Part shown: in pieces, positions 1 through 14,837 of the stretch
Numbering within the stretch: position 1 is the first letter of the stretch
How the letters are laid out: every line of letters begins with the position of its first letter
Assembly: GCF_000006405.1 (NCBI RefSeq)
Contig: NW_003214659.1
Span: forward strand, 462,857 to 493,656
DNA: 30,800 bases
Direction: 5' to 3'
Source: Perkinsus marinus ATCC 50983
Lineage: Eukaryota > Perkinsozoa > Perkinsida > Perkinsidae
The notes under the pieces: generated by a model
What the model was told of the DNA's origin: nothing
The model's input: the letters and a program-made list of their open reading frames with translations, nothing else
Databases searched by the model: none
Position numbers and translations under genes: made by a program

Positions 1-767
1 GATACATCTTCCATAAGCACTGCCGCCCTATAGACAGGATACCGCCTAGCCTTCCGCAAATTCCGCCTCATATGATTAAATAGGCCCTCCACAGCCTCCG
101 ATATTTCCTCCACAGTAGTAGCATTAAGTAGAGCATGAATTGGAAGGTCCCTTAGCAACAATAAACTGGACTGGACCAGCTCGAGATTGTCTGGCAGCTC
201 CACGTGTGCCTCAAAGGAAACAGTTGAGAGGAATCTTCGACCAATCCTCAAAGCCTCCAATGCGAATTGGACCTGAGCTGACATGATACCGAGTGAGGTG
301 GTGATGGTCTAATAAAAGCCTACCATAGGATCTTCCAGCTGCTTTCTGACACTTAGCAGGTTGGCCTCAACCGCTATGAAGAAATTAACCTCCCTAATTG
401 CGACAGATCCGGCATCATCAGGTGTACCACCAGATGGAGAGGCAAGTCTATCATGTTGTAGCTTGATCACTCGACCTATGTCTGATATCCACTTGTTAAC
501 CTTGGAGGCAGGTGTCACAGTGAGTAAGTCACCACTCCAGCCACTACTGAGGTTTGGACGGCATCCAGGAATGCCGCGTCTCTAAGCTCATCTTCAGGGA
601 GATGTTTCTTAGCCGATACTGGGCTGTTAGGGTGCTCAAGTTTCAACTTAGAGTACCTGAGGCAAGTTCGAACAATTGACTCCCCCTGCCTGGCATTACA
701 CTTTATCAACAAGTGGATCTACTATCAAGTAAGTGTCCGGTATGAGCCTCTTCTGGCAGTCTTCCAT
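1..767 (-). CDS. DYNC1H1: Cytoplasmic dynein 1 heavy chain, N-terminal tail exons (partial)
   Basis: Motor subunit of cytoplasmic dynein; this stretch covers the start of the DHC_N1 tail region, not the motor. Reading down from about 767, exons give IPDTYLIVDPLVDK, then FLDAVQTS (exon ends at 548), VNKWISDIGRVIKLQ (500 to 324), and VQFALEALRIGRRFLSTVSF through LLNATTVEEISEAVEGLFNH (272 to 1). These track the animal cytoplasmic dynein tail in order: [22 protein letters not shown], then ILKHGKRFHATVSF, then [20 protein letters not shown]. Introns at 501-547 (47 nt) and 273-323 (51 nt) are GT-AG and in phase. The gene runs off the left edge. One junction near 685-705 is unclear: the frame changes across only about 22 nt, so there is either an unusually short intron or an indel. 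Exons further upstream, up to roughly 1100, were not resolved. Human gene naming is by similarity. Confidence 0.82.
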
Positions 768-1381
768 TAAATATAAATAAATCCACCAGCTAACACCACA
801 ATATGCCCACCATAACAAGGGGCCTTCCTGGAAGACAAACCGAACAGTCCCCAGACACGTGGAGTTCTATCTACTGCGGATAGTGACCTTATTGACCCAA
901 TACTCCAAAGCTCAACAATACAGCCGAGCGAAGTCTGACATGGACAGCGAGGCCTCCCCAAAGGCGGAGCCAGGTTTCGAACAGCATATGTATGGCAGTG
1001 GTATCCCCATTTTCCAACGGCTTCTAGAGTGGATGGGGTTCATGAGATAGCCGTTTCGGCTTATCTCGACCTTCGTAGACCCCCCGGAATCTCGGGCAAT
1101 TCCAGGATACATTCATACGTTGCAAAGACTTCACGGCATCAGGGATGACAACGAGCTAGTTCAGCAGTGCGCAACTTGTTGAAAATTTGAAAGCGCACCG
1201 CATGCTGAATTCCAGACGGAGCGAAGCGACTCGCGAAAGACATTTTTGTCGAACTCCCTTCGTTTTCTTGTCACGATGTTTGGTTGAGTAAACTCCACTC
1301 TTGAGTTGTACCGATCCGTTTCTATAATCCAGTTCTTAGTTGGTTTTCACGAGTCGCACTATCTGCGGCTGTTAACACAAT
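768..1381. other. Divergent intergenic region with unresolved 5' exons
   Basis: Lies between the leftward dynein gene and the rightward tepsin-like gene. The reverse strand is open in pieces (about 770-960 and 912-1112) and probably carries the first dynein exons, but I could not align these to the family. The part from about 1120 to 1381 shows no coding signal and should hold the divergent promoters. No TATA box or other clear motif was seen. Confidence 0.5.
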
Positions 1382-2890
1382 ATGATAGATTGGGAGCTTA
1401 TCCGATATGCTACTAATACGGATAATAAACCTACTCCTGGTTATGCCTTCAATGATCTCATTACCAACATCAGAGAGAATCCCCAAGGGGTCCCTGATGT
1501 GGCTGCCTACTTGGCTCAGTGTGTTGCTGGTGATCATGCTCATGTAAAACTGAAGGCGTTATTGTGCATGAAACACTTGGCCAATAGAGTACCCCCATTC
1601 CGCATACAGTTGCGATCCTATGCTGCTGTGATAGAGCAGGCTACTCAATTCACTGGGCCTCCTAGTCCTACCTATGGCGATGAACCCTACCGTCTAGTTA
1701 GGGATACTGCTACTGCTGTATGGGACATAACCTTCAATCAGGTGATACCGTTCATGTCTGATGATTCGATGAGTAGTAACCATATTTCAGGGCGATGATA
1801 TCGATAATGCCACACAGTCCTTACAAGAGAGGATTCAAGGCTTTGGGTCAGCCCCGACTGGTAACACCACCAGCCCATCAGTAGCCAGTACAGCCCTGCA
1901 GGGTGCAGCAGATTACGTCGGTGATGCTATCTATGTAGTACTCGGAGGACACTTCCTTCAACCCACGCTCACCGTTGACGATTTGCTTCTTCATATGCTT
2001 TCATATCACATCATCAACTTGTTTAGGACGTCGTGCTGGACTATCGAGAGAAGGGAGCTGTAGGCACCCTACGGGATGCAACCCTTGATGCTGCTGATCT
2101 AGTAGCAGACGGTCTGGAGACAGCAGCTGGATGGATGCGGGATATGTTAGCTGGTAGTGCTCCTCCTCCTCCTCCTCCTCCACCTCGTGCTATCACCGGG
2201 GGCCCTGCAAACATAACTCTACCACCAAATATGGCAATATGCGACCAGCAGCCTATAACTTCAACTGGTGGCTTCTTGGAGCAGTACCGGCAGCAAAACG
2301 GTCGTCAATTCGCGTCGGTTTTGGAACATGGAGGTGCCGAGCATTCCGATGACGAATCGTCGTCGTCATTGCCTAGTAGTGAGGGCCCCAGAGTACTGGG
2401 CCCTGGCATCGATATCGTGGTTGATGGACGAGGTGCTGCCACAGTTATATCTCTAGATCGTACGCTTAATCCTCCCCTCATCGTTGTACGGTTGGCTAAG
2501 GATGGTTCTAGAGTGGTAGTGGACGAAGAGAAGTGCCATATTGTGGACAGTAAAGACGATGATGCTAATATAGGACATACTGAGGACTTACTTGATGTTG
2601 GTGCTGATGATAAGACTGCTGAAGGTGTTGTTGATCTCGGTGATGGTTTCAAGGCGATTCCCATGGTGGGATCTACTCCCGTTAGTAAGGTAGTGAAGAA
2701 CCCTGACACTACTACCAGCAGTGAGGAGGGCGACGATAATGATGTGGGGGCCAGTGAAGTGAATACTCCGGGTAATACGAATGTAACTACTGGTAACAAT
2801 GATCTACTTGGGTTGCATGACACCCGTGATGAACTATTTCAAGACCCTGCCCTGAATATGTCTCTAAGAAAGGCAGAGGGTAATATTTAA
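1382..2890 (+). CDS. Tepsin-like ENTH-domain protein
   Basis: Likely a coat accessory protein. Tepsin, the closest family I recognise, binds the AP-4 adaptor on trans-Golgi vesicles. Three exons, 1382-1741, 1791-1934 and 2027-2890, join in phase through GT-AG introns of 49 and 92 nt to give 455 residues. Residues about 10-120 form an ENTH/VHS-like helical domain: PGYAFNDLI, HVKLKALLCMKHL and FTGPPSPTYGDEPYRLVRD match tepsin PGYLFEEIA, GHGKLKVLKILLYL and FAGPPDPLHGNSLYQKVR. Exon 2 carries LQERIQGFG, a motif typical after ENTH folds. The remaining 290 residues are low-complexity and acidic, with an eight-proline run near 2160-2183 and a C-terminal DLLGLHD that could act as an adaptor-binding peptide (inference). 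The stop at 2888-2890 could instead be spliced out by a donor just before it. Confidence 0.75.
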
Positions 2891-3051
2891 GTGCATACCA
2901 TTGAATACCTCTTCCTGTAATATATCACTACGACACTAGTTGCAGCAGCGACAATGGCCATAACGTTTCTCTATTCCTAGTATCGACCCCTTGTGTTGAG
3001 TCGGTATACACTACTCTCATGTTTGTTACTCTGTCTCTTCTTCTTATCATC

Positions 3052-3459
3052 ATGTCCGGGGCAGCTGTATTCAAGCGTATACCATTGGCGGCTAAGGGAG
3101 TACAGGTCTATCAGGTATACATTATAGCTGATCACCATACCCTCAATGATAGTGACTGCTGCCTTATCGTAGGTATCATCAGCCACCTATCGTGCTGGTG
3201 CCGCCTTGGGTATGGACCTATCTGTGACTAAGAAGCCTCTCAATCAGGCATTGGATGCTGCTATCCATAAACCACAGTTTTTACAAGTTGACACTCTGAA
3301 AGGTGATATTATTCGAACCTGCCCTTCTCCATGTTGATTATGTCCATGTCAGGGATTCCTGTAGACACATCTCTGAGTCAAAGCTCCCTGGTCGACCCCT
3401 ACCTTTCTCGGTATATCGCCGACTTGAACGGTGTCCATTTCGATACTCCTAAGAAGTGA
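3052..3459 (+). CDS. Small conserved-looking protein of unknown function
   Basis: Three exons, 3052-3114, 3173-3302 and 3353-3459, join in phase through GT-AG introns of 58 and 50 nt to give 99 residues ending in FDTPKK. An in-frame ATG at 3019 would add MFVTLSLLLII, a hydrophobic leader, so a membrane anchor or targeting signal is possible if the upstream start is used. The middle exon (TYRAGAALGMDLSVTKKPLN) and last exon (LVDPYLSRYIADLNGVHF) look like ordinary globular sequence. I do not recognise the family. It sits 128 nt after the tepsin-like gene and 229 nt before CAP-H2. Consistent splice phases make a real gene likely. Confidence 0.6.
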
Positions 3460-3688
3460 TGGTATATGATGAAGAGTGTTTCGCAATAGATGATAGTTGC
3501 TGATATTTCCACCTTGTGCACCTTTGGTTAGTTACTGTTGAATATTGGATGATGATCGTAGGATATAGGAAAGACTGGGAGTACACTCTGGGCTTAACAC
3601 TACCATTACTGGAGAGAATCATGTTGTACTCGCTTCCTCCTCTTCACAAGCCAATGCTACGGTCGTAGTTGTTGGCTGGATCAATATA

Positions 3689-6600
3689 ATGCCATCGGCT
3701 AGACGGGGGCCGCCAGGAAGGGCCAAGGAGGCGAATCCTCTACTTGGAGACCTTCCTAAGGATTCAGCCAAGGCTTGGGAAATCGATATTGTACGATAGT
3801 GGCGATCACACGGGGCCATCCGACCGTCTCGGTGGCAGGTAGAGTGTTTGGAGAAGCTGAAGGTAGAGCTGTTTGAGGATGATGATGATGAGGATGGTAT
3901 GTGGCATGGGGAGTTTAGAGGGACTGTATCAATGATATATAGGAGAAAATGATAATCCCCATCCCATCAACTTTGCCCAGGCAGCCATCGGCCTATACCA
4001 TAGTGCTGCTGTATATGCTAGGAAGGTGAGAAGGAAAAAATATCTATTGGAAAGGATTATAGGCAGCATCATTAGATTGATAGCCTATATCTCAAAATGT
4101 ATGAGACTATGGAGCTTCTTGGTCGAGGGTGGGCAAAAGACGAGAAGATGCAAGGAGGCCCGAAAGATACGTAGGTTCTCTCTCCACTGCTGTCTGAAGT
4201 CACTAGCCTTTCATAGGGAAGAAGCTGGGGATCTTTGATGATGGGGATGGCTGTGAGCTCCTAGACTCTAAGATTACGCGTGCACCAGAGGGTCAATTGA
4301 ATATGTTGAAAGCTGGCAATAAGATGAATACTAATCATAGCTTTGTCCATCGTGTACCGCTCTTCTTGGTGAGCTTAGTCTAGTCTATGGCGGCCAGTCC
4401 TGGAGGAGAGGAACTTAGGTACCACGAGAAGAGGGAGATCGGAAGAGGCCTGAGTATAAGGTTAGCTCCTGTATGTTGTGGGTGTATCATCGTATTAGTA
4501 GACTTATCGCTAGACTGTGAGGTACTGTGAATCCTTATAATATGGCCGTGCTACTGCCGGACTTAGAAGGGAGATGTTATACCAATCAGGAGGAGTATCT
4601 CATATTACAGGAACATTCTGGTGATCATGAGAATAGCATGGTAGACTCCTATAGGCTCCCATTATTACAGGGAATCCTCGTGATGGAGCAGAAGATGCAG
4701 CCCCTCTACCACCCCCACCAACCCAAGCCGTTATTGAGGCCCCTGGTATATCCCCAGGCGACAGTCATGAAGATGATAATCTCCCTCAAGAGGGATACTC
4801 ATCTATCACTGACCATACAATGCAGGTGGATAGTCGCTCTGTGTTGGGTCTCGCTGTACATCTCTCTCCCTTAGGACGATGCTTCCTTTGCTGATCATGG
4901 TCATGGGTACGATACCGCTCAGAATGATGCGGATATGGTCCCAGCTGATGTCCCTCCTACTGCTGATACCACTACTCTCAATGGTACACTCACTCGCCCA
5001 TCATGGCTCATCTTATCATCAGCAACTCTCGATCTAGCAGCCCAAGGTCACCACAATGTGGGCAGTGATAACTCTGTGGCAGTAGTGGAGGAAATGGATG
5101 AGGATGACGATGACGATGAGGTACCAGGTTAGTCTAGAGAGTTATTCTATACTTGGTATCTTAGGGTCAATGGACTCTGCTGGATCCATATGTAAACCCT
5201 GGCAACAAGCCTCAAAAGTGAGAGATGCCTGCCAACATACAAGAGGTCTCTAGTGATGCCTTGCTTACTATCTGATGTCAGGAGTATGAAGATAGGGAAA
5301 TTGGGCAAACCTGTACCGTTGAAGACACATTCAGTCCTCACCATAAAGCTGTCTAATGGACGTGAGGCATCCTCATCATCATTATTAAACTAACAATGCG
5401 AGTGTTAGGGAGAGCGGCGATGAACCTGGATATCGCAGAGGATTCGATACTGCCTTCTAGTACTGAGAGGCCTGCATTAGTGTGGCAAACGATGGGAGAA
5501 TATCCCGAGGCTAGTAGCATTGAGAACAAGCTTGCACAACAAGTATCGGTCCTGACGTTGTATCAACAAGGCTGTATGCTGCCCAATTATAGGTGTCAAA
5601 ACAGCGTAAGGAGTGTAGGAAGGTTGTGCGACAATGGAACGAACGAGCGTCGATTGAAAGGCTAGAAGCACTACATTTACTCAAGGCTACTCGGGACGTA
5701 AAGTTACTCTTGGGGTTACCCTGGTAGGACACATCTTCGTAGGTGGTTACCGAGGCAGAGAGAAGAGAGGAAAAGCCCCCACCCAGGATAGATGAGGGAG
5801 GGGAATCATCAGGTGGGGATGGGTTAGGCATCTTCTTATGCAGCATTAACATAGCATAGATTCCGACGATGATAACAACAATGAAGTCAGCCACATTGAT
5901 CGGCGGAGTGTGGTATCAGCCCGATCGGTAGGGTGATTGGCCCGTTGTTGAGCATATCATTCGTTTCAGCCTGGTCTAAGCCCAGCACCCCATGGAGGGG
6001 ATCCTTCTAGACTATCTCTGGGAAGCATTGATGCTAATAATGTCAGTACTGAGTATTCAGCGATGTTACCTGTTAGGAGAGGGGGTGATACAGGTAGCGT
6101 TAAGTAGGCATGACAACCATGTACTGTAATGCGCTCAGGGACAACAGCTGCTAGAGCAGCTGCTGATATTGCTAAGGAAGCTCAGTTTCGAGATCTGTTA
6201 CGACAACAGGAAGAATATGCTAGCGTATATTGGCGTGGTTGTTATTGGTCCTGGTCATGAGCCTATCTTCAGATAATCCAAAAGTATTTATTGAAGGAGT
6301 TCCAGGCGGGGAATGATACAGCTGATGGTGGTGGTGGTGGACCAAACTCTCCTGGCGAAGCGTGAGACCTCTATCACACTATGCTTGTGCTCGTGATGAT
6401 ATTTCGCGTAGTCGTACGGGAGTCGATCTGCTCAATCGTGACTTGGAACGGAATGCTCAGAACATCTACGCTAAAGTCCGTAAATGGCAGGATCAGGTGA
6501 TGGGAGGGTGATATGCTTGGATGTAGAGTAGTGCTATATATAGGTAGAACCCCTCCTTGAGGAACAAGATAATAGGCCACCTTTCACGTTGGAGTCCTAT

Positions 6601-7383
6601 ACCAAGTAATGGGGTATCGTTATGATGTACCACACTAGTGGATGTATTCAGGGATGTTATAGAAAAGGTGAAGACATCTAATGAGAGAATTGCAGAGGGC
6701 CACGGTGTAGGCTGGTGACTGTGATTATTATTATGGTAACCTTGTTCATCTACCAGATGTCGAGATCACAGGGGCACAATAATGATGAGAATGCTCAAAT
6801 CCTCGATGCCGAGGATGATGATGATGATGATGATGACAGTCCACTTCCATCTGCAACTCTAGATGATATCCTGCAGGGTGAGCCTGCCTGGAATGTTGGA
6901 AGGTACTCCAGTATATGATGATAATGACGATACTATTGTTGCTAACACTCCTTCAGATTATTCCTATCAGCACTGATCCTCACCAACAATGGTAACATGG
7001 ACATATTCGATAAGTCTGGGACGAGTGTAGGTCGAGGGACGCTATCTGTGCTCGTTAGTGATGATCTTGTTATTATAGCCCGACTCTCCCGATGCACATG
7101 AAGATGATGATGCTGAGCAAGGGGCTGCCAATTCAAGTCAATTGAGCGAGGAGGCTCGGGGACTAAAGAAGAGGAAGAAAGATAGAAAGAAGTGTTACAC
7201 TAGGTTGGATGGACATCCCTCCCATTACTTGTGTTGACTAGATACGGTATTCGTTTGTTGGATGCCGATAAGTGTGTTAACTATGATGTTGAGGAGCCTG
7301 ATGATGTCGATAATGCTGGAGGAGGTCACCGTAGTAGAACAGCAGCAGGCCCTGCTAGGGGAAAGAGAGCTCGGCGGAGATGA
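3689..7383 (+). CDS. NCAPH2: Condensin II complex subunit H2 (kleisin)
   Basis: CAP-H2 closes the SMC2-SMC4 ring of condensin II and acts in mitotic chromosome folding. About 24 short exons separated by 42-65-nt introns read through in order. N-terminal kleisin part: KDSAKAWEIDIVECLEKL (3689-3790) and INFAQAAIGLYHSAAVYARK (3943-4025), then SLYLKMYETMELL, matching human WEVDVAAQLGEYL, MNFIEAALLIQGSACVYSKK and LYSLVYQALDFI. Middle: WTLLDPYVNPGNKPQK near 5205-5260 matches WQSLDPFDSLESKPFKK. C-terminal part: KVRKWQDQ then VEPLLEEQDNRPPF (near 6460-6590) matches RIRDWEDTVQPLLQEQEQHVPF, then GEPAWNVGRLFLSALILTN matches GQPAFEVCRSMLASLQLAN. The end is basic (GKRARRR). The junction between about 4170 and 4220 and a piece near 6230-6300 could not be placed. 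Acidic D/E runs fill the linker. Well supported overall. Confidence 0.88.
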
Positions 7384-7829
7384 CGACTCTATAAACATGA
7401 TGAATAATTATTCCACCTGTATTAGCCACCTCCTGTTTGCATCCATTTCATCTCATTGGAACAATCTTGTGTTATTAATCACACTAATGCTTCGGTTATG
7501 CTCTATTATCGATTGTATTACCCATCGACGTCGTTTCGGGGTACACTCTCATATTCAACTTGAAAATAGCAGAACGTGCGTCGCTCCGCTCCGCCTAACT
7601 GTGAATAGTGCCACTTCTGCTACACCAAGATTTGATCATCGAATTTTGATACACTCTCTTTCCTTCACGCGCTAAGTTCATTGCTAGGAAAGACCGGCTG
7701 GGTTTGTTTATCGTCTTCGTTCAGTATTACTTCCCTTGGGTAGAGTTCCGTCGTCGTGTTCGTCGCTCGTTGTGATTAAGGTGTTGTCGCGTATTGTAAT
7801 CCTGTCAGGCCTGTTTCTTATACTTGATC
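7384..7829 (+). other. Intergenic region upstream of the EF-P gene
   Basis: No exon with family similarity was found in this 446-nt stretch. The open frame through 7675 is in the CAP-H2 region shadow and has no recognisable content. It should hold the CAP-H2 3' UTR and the EF-P promoter or trans-splice acceptor. Confidence 0.4.
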
Positions 7830-8503
7830 ATGAGTGTTTTGATTAGAGCATTCGGCAGCCGATCTAGTGCCTGTATACAGTGCATGGCTCCTTTATCACG
7901 GGCCTTTGCGACTGTTGTTACCCCAGCTAACGAGATCGATAAGGGTTCTATTATAAAGCAGAAGTGGAAGGAGGATGGCCCTGCTGAGTATTGGGAAATC
8001 AACAATGTTAGACAAGTAAAGCAAGGCAGACAAGCAGCACATGTTTCGGTAATTGGACTCGTATTAATACTGGTTACTATGATGTAGTAATTATTCTCTA
8101 TCAGCTCGAGTATACTAACCTAACCTCTAACAAGCCAGAGAGATGGAAGGGCAGTACTACAGCTAAGTTTAATGGTAGTATCTTACTTGTGGTGTTGTGG
8201 TAGTTCATCATGTATACCTTAGTTGTGAAGATTGAGAAGCAAGCCTGCCAGATCCTTTACTGGGATAATGATGAGAAGGTATTCTTCGTCCAAGATGATC
8301 AGTTCAATCAACAAGAGCTCCCTCAAAGATACGTCAAGGAGGCAAGCAAACTCTTAAAGAGTAGGTTGAGGATGACCGAATGAGCTATTCTGGTGGTCAG
8401 TGGTGTACATATCTTAGATGGTGATCAAGTTACACTGTGGCTCGATGACGATGAGATCGTCAAGGTTAGTATACCAGCAGCAGTAATGGAGGCTAATCGA
8501 TGA
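7830..8503 (+). CDS. Organellar elongation factor P, domain III absent
   Basis: EF-P relieves ribosomes stalled on proline runs; this copy is probably imported into the mitochondrion. Four exons (7830-8048, 8105-8174, 8223-8360, 8418-8503) join in phase to 170 residues. Residues 1-30 (MSVLIRAFGSRSSACIQCMA, then PLSRAFA) are basic, lack acidic residues and resemble a mitochondrial presequence. Domain I follows: ANEIDKGSIIKQKWK, YWEINNVRQVKQGRQAAHVS. Domain II follows: CQILYWDNDEKVFFVQDDQF and GDQVTLWLDDDEIVKVSIPA, matching bacterial MQYLYNDGEFWHFMD and VTVLFYEGEPISVELP. The tip of the domain I loop, normally PGKGQ or PGRGQ, is QGRQ here, so an arginine and not the modifiable lysine sits there. 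The frame stops right after domain II, so the C-terminal OB domain III of normal 185-residue EF-P is missing. Family call firm; targeting inferred. Confidence 0.85.
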
Positions 8504-8635
8504 TAAGCAATAGCCGCACATGATAATGGATATGATGGTAGTTTCAGTCACTGCTATCTTATGATGCTCTTGAGTAGTATACTTCAATATAGAGGGTTAT
8601 TATTACTACTAGTTTTGGTGTGATTTTATTGATTA

Positions 8636-10834
8636 ATGTCCTTCCAGAGTTTTTCTCCGACAGCCAAGGTAGAGAAGAAAGCAGCTGGGATAGTGAAGAG
8701 CATCCTGTCCAGTAGTGTATCGGTTATATCTGCTAACTTTGTTGTTGGGAGCACTTCAGCGGCAACAATATTCTTTTCCCGGCCAGATCTCGAAGAATTC
8801 GAGCCTCGGAAATTCTGCCGTCATATCGTGTTTCGTGAGGATTATGGAAAAGACGATACTCTAGTGTTGCCGGATATCCCTGTGGATGAACGAGTGAAGG
8901 CTCGGGCTTTCGGTAGTGATGGCTGTTCCTGTGAAGCACGAATTGTAGCTGGTGCTGAATCTAAGGAGCCTGCTAATGGGACCAGTGGTAGCAGCTTGTT
9001 TTTGGAAGTGTATGACAATAGCCAGCAGCAGTTGGTTAGGAGGCGACTACCAGATGATATTGTAGAGGTTCGCAATGGTGGTCCCTTTGGTGAGCTTATT
9101 GTATATGGTACCTCATATGTTCTCATTCCTGGGGAACGTCGTCCTCCCAAGTATCCAAAGACTTGGTGGAGCACCAAGGAATCATCCCTTAACGAAGTTG
9201 ATGGGGATGCAGGTGAGCTAGAAGGCAGACATGTGTCCGTTTGCCATGTCATACCTCAATTATCTGCCCTTAACGCATTACTACACCATTGCTATCAGGC
9301 AACGTTGACAAGAATGCTCCTCAGCTTACGCCCCTATCGCGATTTCGATATAAGCCAAACTTTGGAGAGAAGTTGACTAATATCAAAGAGCCCTGCATCT
9401 ACATATACTCAATTGAAGATGACGAGTTCATTGACATCAACCATCAGCTTGGATCCCAGTTTATGGGGGATAAGACCCTTGGGTAGCTCTATAGCCTTTT
9501 TGTTATTGGTAACTAAGCCTTATAGGTATGCTACCTTCAGTAGAAAAGGTAGAGGACTATTCCTGACAGTGTATCACACTGGTCCAACACCATTAGCAAG
9601 GGAGGGCTTGTCAGTATGCTTTAATCGTCCTAGCAGTATATACTACATAGAAGACTTCGCGGCTCATACAATCACACCCAGACTCATCACTCAAGACTTA
9701 TACATGGCTATAGGCCCCAATCCTTCACCAGATGGTGATCATATGCGTCGCCTTGATATATGTATTTTGATCATTCAGGTGAGCGAGTGGTCTTTGTCGG
9801 GGCTCGAAATCGCTTCACAACTCACATCACTGCTATGGAGTTATATGTGCTTGATCCCAATAGTTTGGCTTTCCACGAGGTGCCAATAATGGGAGATGAT
9901 ACCTGGAAAGGTACACTATATGGTGGATCGGCTTCGGGTCTTATAGGCTATCAGGCCTATTCCTGCATCTACACGAGGAAAGTCGGTCACTCATACGTTG
10001 GATACCTAACGCTGAAAATAAGCAAGTTGTATTGACAACTCAAAGCCAAGGTGCATACAGGACTTTCGTGATCGATGTTGATTCAGGAAGGATATTGAGG
10101 AGCATTTGGTAAGAACCACTGTCCTAGTACTTGTGTATTGCCGTACTGTATCAGGCCTGGTAGAGATGGTCAGTTAGCCGATGGTCTATCAGGCTCCTGT
10201 ACCCTTCTAGACGTTGGGGCTTCTGAGGGCAAGGGTAGCCGTGCTCTGGTCATGACTCAAAGCTTGGTCGATCGTCCATGTATATCATCCGTGAGTATTG
10301 CCGATCCAGAATCGGACTGTATCGAGGTCATGGCATCACCTCGAGTGTCATGGAATGTAGGATGGGATGCTCTTATCATCGGTTACTTGATTGTTGGAGG
10401 CCTCCAATCCCCTTAGGGTGGATCACCCCCCACCATCTCACTCGTGCAAGGGGAGTCCTGCACTGGCCTATTGGTAACCCCTGCTGTATGGAATGAGCAG
10501 TTAGTCGCCAGATTGCACGGCGGCCCTCATAGTTTTAGTGCTAATGCATTCGTTGGAGAGGTGGCTTATCTGCTGCAGGCAGGCTTTGCTGTTGTATTGC
10601 CCAACTATAGGTGATACATTCTTTGCGCACTATACTCTCCGATCATCCTCTCGTCTCAGAGGATCTACATCATTCGGATTGGACTTCCTCAATGCTCTTC
10701 CTGGCCATGCTGGTACTATGGATGTTGCTGATTGTGACGACATAGTCGTGCATGCTATACAAGACCTCGAGAAGAGCACAGGTGAGGACAATCGGTCTCC
10801 GCCAAGTCGTTCATGCCGCGGTAGGTAAGAGGGT
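8636..10834 (+). CDS. APEH: Acylaminoacyl-peptidase, 3' end lost in gap
   Basis: Serine peptidase of family S9C that removes N-acylated residues from peptides, usually cytosolic. The N-terminal propeller is read from exons 8636-9212, 9299-9482, 9526-9734, 9779-9910 and 9955-10108, then exons from 10155. Introns are 43-86 nt. Landmarks against human APEH: FCRHIVFREDYGKDD, MGDKTLGYATFSRKGRG, then FNRPSSIYYIED (human CTNRRSALYYVD), PSPDGERVVFVGARNRF and RWIPNAENKQVVLTTQSQ. The catalytic alpha/beta-hydrolase part begins with LHGGPHSFSANAF and VVLPNYRGSTSFGLDFLNALPG (10520-10700), matching PHGGPHSS and LLVNYRGSTGFGQDSILSLP. The sequence enters the N run before the catalytic Ser, Asp and His, so activity cannot be judged. 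Start chosen at the first ATG of the leading exon. It follows the EF-P stop by 132 nt. Confidence 0.88.
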
Positions 10835-10934
10835 NNNNNNNNNNNNNNNNNNNNNNNNNNNNNNNNNNNNNNNNNNNNNNNNNNNNNNNNNNNNNNNNNN
10901 NNNNNNNNNNNNNNNNNNNNNNNNNNNNNNNNNN
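10835..10934. other. Assembly gap of exactly 100 N
   Basis: A run of 100 N, which looks like a placeholder and not a measured length. To its left APEH is missing its last third; to its right MCM2 is missing its first exon or exons. Both ends plus an intergenic spacer cannot fit in 100 nt. Confidence 0.98.
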
Positions 10935-14637
<3,703 letters not shown>

Positions 14638-14837
14638 ACAGGGATACCATTATGCATGACATTAACTACTAATTTGAGTATTCACAGTTTCGACCTCCTC
14701 TCTAGGAGATCATAACGACATCTCCATGACCTGATTCGACTGCCATTGAGTTATCGGTTCCTATAGCGGTTCTGTCTGCACTGTGTCTCATTGTACTCAT
14801 TCGTAGCTCTTTTTTGGATCGATTGTTGCCGTACATC

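Noticed and set aside
2305-2823. 172-codon minus-strand frame
   Set aside because: Lies antisense to the last exon of the tepsin-like gene; its Ser/Thr-rich content mirrors the acidic linker on the other strand.
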